From contig NC_073354.2 in the NCBI RefSeq assembly GCF_027580225.2, positions 9,028,001 through 9,092,000 of the forward strand: a DNA stretch of 64,000 nucleotides, written 5' to 3'. Of the stretch, positions 62,901 to 64,000 are shown in pieces (positions within the stretch are counted from its first letter, which is position 1; each line of letters starts with the position of its first letter). The position numbers and the translations under genes were made by a program. The DNA comes from Misgurnus anguillicaudatus (lineage: Eukaryota; Chordata; Actinopteri; Cypriniformes; Cobitidae). A model generated the notes under the pieces. The model saw only the letters and a list, made by a program, of their open reading frames with translations. It did not search any database and was not told where the DNA came from.

Positions 62901-63464
62901 ATGCAGAAAGCCTTTATATGGAGCTGGTTTGGGCGTGTTTCATGCAAATTACCAACATTGTGCACGCAGCCGCTCATGAAGAACACTCCAAATTAACTAA
63001 CATAAGGACAAGTATAAGAGCAAATTAATGTGCGTACGCAAATGTTGTGAATTAGGCGGAAAGTTTTCATGAGAAAAAAAGTGAATGAGACCCAATGTGC
63101 ATGATTTCTGCCTCTGACCAGATGATTTGTGACGATCTAACATAATGTGTCTGTGTGAGAACAGAAGAGTTCTTCAGAAAAGACTTCATTATGTTAAATG
63201 TGCTTGACTCCTCACCTCATCTTAGCATGAACAGTGAGTGAATCCAGCAGGTTCATGGGTAGAGGTGTAACAGACCCAGACGCCAAGCAGTTTGTTCCGG
63301 GTAGAGTAATCCGCATACTGCCGTTCCCATAAATGGTCTCCACCAGTACACCCATGGGCAGTGTGAAACACTCAGGGTTAGTGGAGTATGCGTTACACAG
63401 CAGAGCGATCTTATAATCTGTCATAGGCAAACTCTTACTGCGCAGACTCTGCTGCAAAAACCTG

Positions 63465-63502
<38 letters not shown>

Positions 63503-63709
63503 AGATTAAAGTGTTGTATCTATGAATGTTGTAGTCCCGTGCGGGTGAATGTGATGGTCTTACTCATGATGTAGCTTCAATGAGTGTGGGATGGGAATCT
63601 GCAGTTTGGAGGTTTCATTCTGAGCTTTGCAGTTCAGGTGGATCCAGATGCAGGTCATTGCGAAGGCATGTGTGGACTGAGGCTTGTTGATGTCTGGGAC
63701 AGGAATACA
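33076..63709 (-). CDS. med23: med23, Mediator tail subunit 23 (C-terminal 17 coding exons; 5' end outside window)
   Basis: Seventeen exons on the - strand join in frame into about 968 residues that align end to end with roughly the last 70% of vertebrate MED23 (human protein about 1368 aa, recalled). MED23 (Sur2/CRSP130) is a large alpha-helical nuclear protein of the Mediator tail that receives signals from activators such as ELK1 and E1A and relays them to RNA polymerase II. Coding exons: 63564-63709, 63216-63461, 57515-57657, 57261-57435, 56954-57117, 54979-55103, 53975-54180, 50462-50642, 48952-49122, 46195-46411, 45873-46109, 42667-42832, 42492-42564, 42053-42267, 36224-36344, 33490-33621, 33076-33264. 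All phases agree and no stop interrupts, so the gene looks functional. One intron is U12-type and one donor is non-canonical. Introns are swollen by transposons and microsatellites. Confidence 0.95.
33490..33621 (-). CDS. med23: med23 exon (IGVAFYEM to SVKDQ)
   Basis: Acceptor TTCTTTCAG and donor GTAACAG; 44 codons, phase 0 at both ends. Contains the conserved [10 protein letters not shown] and [10 protein letters not shown] segments. Confidence 0.95.
34170..35415. repeat. 1.2-kb degenerate TG/TGCG/TCTG repeat tract in a med23 intron
   Basis: Almost entirely alternating TG with CG, TC and TT interruptions. Open frames of up to 432 codons run through it on both strands in several frames because the repeat lacks stops. 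They are not genes. Confidence 0.95.
35425..35999. repeat. GTGGGGACC / GTCCCCAC dispersed repeat, interrupted
   Basis: TTGTGGGGACCAATTGTCCC at about 35432 and later CTTGTGGGGACATTTTGATG (35804) and ATGTCCCCACAAAACATGG are blocks of a repeat common in fish introns. It is split by the element at 35469-35779. Confidence 0.55.
35469..35779. mobile_element. Small CACTGTAAAAAATTT element with a 52-bp tandem array
   Basis: CACTGTAAAAAATTT at the left is mirrored by AAATTTTTTACAGTG at the right; TA flanks both ends. Inside, a 52-bp unit starting GTTGCCAGTAA begins at 35571, 35623, 35675 and 35727. The units are almost identical and each contains an inverted pair (TTGCCAGTAA / TTACTGGCAG). Confidence 0.75.
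36003..36215. repeat. TG-rich microsatellite next to a med23 donor site
   Basis: A pure (TG)n run near 36003-36041, then TG mixed with CG and TC. On the gene strand it is CA-rich and starts about 8 nt after the donor of exon 36224-36344. Confidence 0.9.
36224..36344 (-). CDS. med23: med23 exon ([11 protein letters not shown] to RCMLE)
   Basis: One base plus 40 codons; acceptor ...GTGATAG, donor GTAAAG. Contains [20 protein letters not shown], nearly identical to mammals. CA repeats follow the donor. Confidence 0.95.
36364..36457. repeat. 92-bp hairpin repeat
   Basis: GGCTGAATCCCAAACCGCCT is mirrored by TAGGCTGTTTGGGATTCAGCC. A near-perfect small fold-back 20 bp upstream (gene strand) of the exon at 36224-36344. 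Its end style resembles the MITE at 15037-15453. Confidence 0.75.
36484..36728. mobile_element. TTAA-flanked MITE (AGGAACAGTATGTA ends), copy 1
   Basis: TTAA at 36480-36483 and 36729-36732; ends AGGAACAGTATGTA and TACATACTGTTCCT. A copy in opposite orientation is at about 60257-60532. Confidence 0.8.
36733..38095. other. med23 intron, nothing recognised
   Basis: No exon or bounded repeat supported. The 37465-37719 frame has no known domain; part of it (37590-37720) resembles degraded fold-back repeat sequence. Confidence 0.35.
38100..39131. mobile_element. TTAA-flanked GGACACC / GGTGCTC element with a nested MITE
   Basis: TTAA at 38096-38099 and 39132-39135. Left end AGGACACCAATTATCC; right end GGTGCTCT. 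The second copy at 2165-2886 is inverted and lacks the nested MITE. Confidence 0.65.
38356..38738. mobile_element. MITE with CGTATTTTCCGGACTATAAG ends
   Basis: CGTATTTTCCGGACTATAAG at the left is mirrored by CTTATAGTCCGGAAAATAC at the right, with further inverted CGACTTAT blocks inside. This end type is widespread in animal genomes. Nested in 38100-39131. Confidence 0.75.
39253..40361. mobile_element. Fold-back element, copy with internal insertion
   Basis: The left arm (39253-39850) is almost the inverse of part of 40230-40361. The sequence between about 39857 and 40230 is unrelated and looks inserted. TTAA precedes at 39249-39252. The right end is truncated where the next copy begins. Confidence 0.6.
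40366..41276. mobile_element. Fold-back element, complete 911-bp palindrome
   Basis: TTAA at 40362-40365 and 41277-41280. The arms are almost complete inverted copies of one another (for example ATGTTGATGTCTTTCTTTGT and its inverse at about 41198), meeting near 40830. No protein is encoded. Confidence 0.8.
41281..42052. other. med23 intron, nothing recognised
   Basis: No exon or bounded repeat supported. Confidence 0.35.
42053..42267 (-). CDS. med23: med23 exon ([10 protein letters not shown] to SLIP)
   Basis: Acceptor CTCTCTCAG, donor GTAAGA; 71 codons plus two bases. Contains [20 protein letters not shown] and [16 protein letters not shown], both highly conserved. Confidence 0.95.
42492..42564 (-). 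CDS. med23: med23 73-nt exon ([17 protein letters not shown])
   Basis: Acceptor TTTTACAG, donor GTATGC; completes a Ser codon split from the previous exon and adds 24 codons ending ITALP. Confidence 0.94.
42667..42832 (-). CDS. med23: med23 exon after the U12 intron ([16 protein letters not shown])
   Basis: It begins with two bases (CC) that complete a Thr codon after an AC acceptor, then 54 codons ending NVVLK plus two bases; donor GTTAGA. The conserved block is [14 protein letters not shown]. Confidence 0.94.
42909..43184. mobile_element. TTAA-flanked MITE (AGCAACACTATGT ends)
   Basis: TTAA at 42905-42908 and 43185-43188. The ends AGCAACACTATG and CATAGTGTTGCT are inverted. Confidence 0.8.
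43294..43819. mobile_element. TTAA-flanked element AGGTCACGTTCTTCC, copy 1
   Basis: TTAA at 43290-43293 and 43820-43823; ends AGGTCACGTTCT and the near-inverse AGAACGGGAGCT. Shares GGTTTGGACTACAGCCCTCT and CTAAACTCCGCCCACAGGAA with 61803-62250. Confidence 0.75.
43966..44497. mobile_element. TTAA-flanked element CTCATTCCCCC, copy 1
   Basis: TTAA at 43962-43965 and 44498-44501. The right end GGTGGGGAAAGAG is the near-inverse of the left. Other copies at 45197-45631 and about 52205-52628 share TTTGATCATCG and TTTGAGAGGT blocks with each other. Confidence 0.65.
44502..45020. mobile_element. TTAA-flanked MITE AGGTGCAGTGTGTAA, copy 1, with inner insertion
   Basis: TTAA at 44498-44501 (shared with the element to the left) and 45021-45024; ends AGGTGCAGTGTGTAA and its inverse. 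Between about 44575 and 44955 is a TATCGATTCATC-type repeat with ATCGAATCG blocks, which looks like a further insertion. Confidence 0.75.
45197..45631. mobile_element. TTAA-flanked element CTCTTTCCCCGCCA, copy 2
   Basis: TTAA at 45193-45196 and 45632-45635; ends CTCTTTCCCCGCCA and the near-inverse TGGCAGGGAAAAAG. Contains TCCACCAGGTGGCGCTCTTA, also seen near 52260. Confidence 0.7.
45873..46109 (-). CDS. med23: med23 exon before the U12 intron ([14 protein letters not shown])
   Basis: Two bases, 78 codons, one base; acceptor CTTTCCTGCACAG. It includes [10 protein letters not shown] and [17 protein letters not shown]. The donor is the AT-AC type. Confidence 0.95.
46195..46411 (-). CDS. med23: med23 exon ([14 protein letters not shown] to GLYKFH)
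   Basis: Acceptor TTTCCCTTCAG, donor GTAAGA; 72 codons plus one base. [20 protein letters not shown] is nearly invariant. A GAAA tetranucleotide run lies beyond the acceptor (46420-46445). Confidence 0.95.
46450..47018. other. med23 intron, possible degraded MITE
   Basis: 46495-46960 contains GGCAGGAAGGCATCAAGGC and GCAGCTCAG/CTGCCT-type blocks that resemble a degraded inverted-repeat element; I cannot fix its ends. Confidence 0.3.
47019..47540. repeat. Dispersed fish repeat (GGAGCCAGCCTCTAGTGG type)
   Basis: GGCGGCCATCTTGGCAACGC and later GGAGCCAGCCTCTAGTGGTC are characteristic blocks of a repeat I have seen in many fish introns and UTRs. Frames across it are not regarded as genes. Confidence 0.45.
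47541..48951. other. med23 intron, nothing recognised
   Basis: No exon or bounded repeat supported. Confidence 0.35.
48952..49122 (-). CDS. med23: med23 exon ([15 protein letters not shown] to MTYHK)
   Basis: Acceptor TGTTTTCCTGCAG, donor GTAACA; 57 codons, phase 0 at both ends. Contains [15 protein letters not shown] and [13 protein letters not shown]. The first nine bases, GCCATGAGA, are repeated at the end of the upstream exon. Confidence 0.93.
49285..50095 (-). pseudogene. L2/CR1-type LINE reverse transcriptase fragment
   Basis: On the - strand, DFKLNKQI and [18 protein letters not shown] (49803-49603 frame) then [19 protein letters not shown] and [22 protein letters not shown] (49548-49306) are the end of a non-LTR reverse transcriptase in different frames. 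The catalytic part is missing. It is a dead fragment in a med23 intron on the same strand as the gene. Confidence 0.75.
50462..50642 (-). CDS. med23: med23 exon ([14 protein letters not shown] to LILCL)
   Basis: Acceptor TGTGTGTCAG; one base plus 60 codons. The protein requires a junction ...[12 protein letters not shown], but no GT is present: the intron would start GCCATGAG. The 3' boundary is thus the least certain of the gene. Confidence 0.88.
50697..51187. repeat. G-run containing repeat, possible transposon
   Basis: GTGTTCAAAT at the left and ATTTGAACAC at the right are inverted. The interior has a run of G (50707-50720) and several GGGACCCCC blocks. Identity uncertain. Confidence 0.35.
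51470..51560. repeat. Dispersed repeat end (TATAGCTGCAAGCAGCAAT)
   Basis: ATAGCTGCAAGCAGCAATAC followed by GGGGTCAAGC is the start of a very common fish repeat (recalled). The extent to the right is unclear; 51560-52204 shows nothing else I can name. Confidence 0.4.
52205..52628. mobile_element. CTCTTTCCCC-family element, copy 3 (left end degraded)
   Basis: Ends GGTGGGGAAAGGG followed by TTAA (52629-52632). Shares TTTGATCATCGTTC, CCCATATTTGAGAGGTAATA and a TATCCACTACGTGGTGCTC block with 45197-45631. Confidence 0.6.
52733..53540. mobile_element. CTCATTCACTAA-type transposon, copy 1
   Basis: Starts GACCTCATTCACTAAGTATG and ends near AAAGAGACCCAGTG. It shares several blocks in order with about 62330-63095 (AACATTATGTAGATGTAATG, TTGATCTTCTGTCTGTTTTA, GTTGTGAATTAGGC). 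Non-coding. Confidence 0.55.
53975..54180 (-). CDS. med23: med23 exon ([19 protein letters not shown] to INQIGF)
   Basis: Acceptor TTTTGTTTTCAG, donor GTGATC; 68 codons plus two bases. Includes [28 protein letters not shown] and [10 protein letters not shown]. It is not covered by any long open frame because both flanks close quickly. Confidence 0.95.
54225..54300. repeat. LINE/SINE tail fragment
   Basis: TTTTATTTATATGGCGCTTT followed by CAAAGCAGCTTTACATTTA resembles the shared 3' tail of fish L2-type LINEs and tRNA SINEs. Confidence 0.45.
54374..54565. repeat. 192-bp fold-back repeat
   Basis: CCAATAGGCTTTATGCCCAG and CTGGGCATAAAGCCTATTAG are inverted ends. Inner blocks GACAAACTGATTAATCCAGG and its inverse are also paired. 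Confidence 0.75.
54979..55103 (-). CDS. med23: med23 exon ([18 protein letters not shown] to PLQ)
   Basis: Acceptor TTTGGTGCAG, donor GTATTT; completes an Asp codon then 41 codons, including [16 protein letters not shown]. Confidence 0.95.
55239..55486 (+). pseudogene. Transposon-like coding fragment ([17 protein letters not shown])
   Basis: The frame includes [14 protein letters not shown] and [13 protein letters not shown] then [10 protein letters not shown], a motif I recall from repeated fish sequences of unknown class, and reaches a good donor-like GTAAGT at 55485. It lies antisense in a med23 intron. The repeat seems to extend to about 55805, where TTGTGGCCTCCAGGGGCGCT occurs. I cannot name a function. 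Confidence 0.35.
55921..56270. repeat. Minisatellite, about 51-bp unit
   Basis: ACAACAATTTAATATTAAAC recurs about every 51 bp. The first two full units are identical and later ones diverge in sequence and length. Six or so units end near 56270. Confidence 0.85.
56803..56950. repeat. (TG)n(TGCG)n tract abutting a med23 donor
   Basis: (TG)n at 56803-56845, a (GTGC)n stretch at about 56858-56902, then TG/CG mixed. On the gene strand it is CA/CGCA, starting within 8 nt of the donor after exon 56954-57117. Confidence 0.95.
56954..57117 (-). CDS. med23: med23 exon ([16 protein letters not shown] to THVT)
   Basis: Acceptor GTTTGGTACAG, donor GTGTTA; a split Cys codon, 54 codons and one base. Contains [20 protein letters not shown]. 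The donor runs directly into CA repeats. Confidence 0.95.
57261..57435 (-). CDS. med23: med23 exon ([15 protein letters not shown] to NQNQLHL)
   Basis: Acceptor GGGTTTCAG, donor GTTAGA; 57 codons between split codons. Contains [20 protein letters not shown]. Confidence 0.95.
57515..57657 (-). CDS. med23: med23 exon ([16 protein letters not shown] to IKGFI)
   Basis: Acceptor TTCTTCCTGTCAG, donor GTAAGT; 47 codons plus one base at each end. Contains [19 protein letters not shown]. Confidence 0.95.
57658..58329. other. med23 intron, nothing recognised
   Basis: No exon or bounded repeat supported. Confidence 0.35.
58459..58838. mobile_element. TTAA-flanked MITE AGGTGCAGTGTGTAA, copy 2
   Basis: TTAA at 58455-58458 and 58839-58842; ends AGGTGCAGTGTGTAA and TTACACACTGCACCT. 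Same family as 44502-45020. Internal sequence also appears near 14730-14810, suggesting a third, broken copy. Confidence 0.8.
59087..59379. mobile_element. MITE with TATAGACGGTTTCA ends
   Basis: TATAGACGGTTTCA at 59087 is mirrored by TGAAACCGTCTATA ending at 59379. About 290 bp, non-coding. Confidence 0.75.
60257..60532. mobile_element. MITE AGGAACAGTATGTA, copy 2 (opposite orientation)
   Basis: Ends AGGAACAGTATGTAGGA and CTTACATACTGTTCCT; the interior is the inverse of 36484-36728 (GGGCTGCAACTCCACTTTTT). The flanking TTAA motifs are degenerate. Confidence 0.75.
60766..60905 (+). mobile_element. tRNA-derived SINE
   Basis: A box A-like TAGCTCAGTCGTAGAGC and a box B-like GTTTCAAATCC mark a degenerate tRNA head, followed by a tail with GTGAGTCACTTTGGATAAAA, typical of fish SINEs. 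It is not a functional tRNA, because the arms do not pair. Confidence 0.7.
61009..61798. mobile_element. TTAA-flanked fold-back element AGGACAAGTTCGGTA, complete
   Basis: TTAA at 61005-61008 and 61799-61802; ends AGGACAAGTTCGGTATTTTA and its inverse. The arms stay inverted for most of the ~790 bp (CTCACACAAAAATCGCG / CGATTTTTGTGTGAG). Confidence 0.85.
61803..62250. mobile_element. AGGTCACGTTC-family element, copy 2, adjoining the fold-back
   Basis: Starts immediately after the TTAA (61799-61802) that also ends the fold-back. Matches 43294-43750 over most of its length. The right end was not located. Confidence 0.65.
62330..63095. mobile_element. CTCATTCAC-type transposon, copy 2, with a short tandem array
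   Basis: Matches 52733-53540 in order and ends AAGTGAATGAGACCC. Near 62852-62925 it contains four units of AAAGCCTTTATATG where the other copy has one degenerate unit (about 53335). Confidence 0.6.
63216..63461 (-). CDS. med23: med23 exon ([17 protein letters not shown] to TVHAKM)
   Basis: The acceptor follows a (CT)n microsatellite ending GTTCAG; donor GTGAGG. One base, 81 codons, two bases. Contains [19 protein letters not shown] and [19 protein letters not shown]. Confidence 0.95.
63468..63502. repeat. (GA)n microsatellite forming a splice acceptor tract
   Basis: On the med23 strand it is (CT)n and serves as the polypyrimidine tract of the exon at 63216-63461. Confidence 0.9.
63564..63709 (-). 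CDS. med23: med23 exon ([16 protein letters not shown] to LKLHHE), most 5' in window
   Basis: Acceptor TTTTTTTGTGTAG, donor GTAAGA; 48 codons plus two bases. Contains [20 protein letters not shown]. Corresponds to about residue 400 of the human protein; earlier exons are beyond 64000. Confidence 0.9.
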
Positions 63710-63773
63710 CTACACAAAAAAACAAATCCGTCTAATCATCATCATCACAGAAGCCCTCCACTACAACACTTAA

Positions 63774-64000
63774 AGGTGCCAACGAATGCATTGAAATAAT
63801 CTGTTGAATTGTTCTCTAATATTTACATAGAAAGTTTGTGACTTTATTAAATGCAAAAATTATCTATAGACGGTTTTACATGTCCATTTACAACCCTAGG
63901 ATTTATCCCCAGAATGAAATGGTCTATTATTACCTTATTTGGAAGGGTCATGAATAATAATGTTGAGCTCTGCTCTGATTGGCTGTTTCTTAGAGCAGCT
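63774..64000. mobile_element. TTAA-AGGTGCC repeat, copy 2 (runs off the window)
   Basis: TTAA at 63770-63773. The sequence matches 30672-30920 closely to the end of the window. Confidence 0.65.

Overview
The window is vertebrate nuclear DNA, almost certainly from a teleost fish and probably a cypriniform. It has split genes with GT-AG introns, long CA/TG and GATA-type microsatellites, a very high load of short inverted-repeat DNA transposons, a Ty3/gypsy element, an L2-like LINE fragment and a tRNA-derived SINE. There is no prokaryotic feature. The species call is an inference from repeat style and protein conservation.

Layout. (1) 1-8.6 kb, + strand: the 3' end of akap7 (A-kinase anchoring protein 7). 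The exon carrying the PKA-regulatory-subunit anchoring helix is at 7365-7543, and an unrecognised but well-formed possible alternative terminal exon lies at 8040-8185. The upstream intron is a nest of DNA transposons. (2) 8.6-32.7 kb: intergenic DNA between two convergent genes, full of transposons. Its centrepiece is a triple nest with target duplications at every level: a hAT-like MITE (19884-29680, 8-bp duplication) holds a second hAT-like element (20009-29517, 8-bp duplication), which holds a nearly intact Ty3/gypsy retrotransposon on the - strand (20330-28849, 4-bp duplication, LTRs about 99.6% identical). (3) 32.7-63.7 kb, - strand: the last 17 coding exons (about 968 codons) of med23, the Mediator tail subunit. 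The exons join in frame over their whole length. The 5' exons lie beyond the window. In mammals ARG1 sits between AKAP7 and MED23; I see no arginase exon here.

Most unusual points. The gypsy LTR contains an 85-bp segment that is exactly the spliced form of another segment of the same LTR: a 265-bp GT-AG intron is removed precisely, and the copy starts within about 2 nt of the predicted transcription start. gag and pol are connected by a textbook -1 frameshift signal (heptamer, 6-nt spacer, 9-bp stem, possible pseudoknot). pol is broken by a one-base frameshift between reverse transcriptase and RNase H. med23 contains a U12-type AT-AC intron and one junction with no GT donor. Many different MITE families share ends of the form TTAA-AG(G), several have inserted into one another, and some neighbours share a single TTAA.
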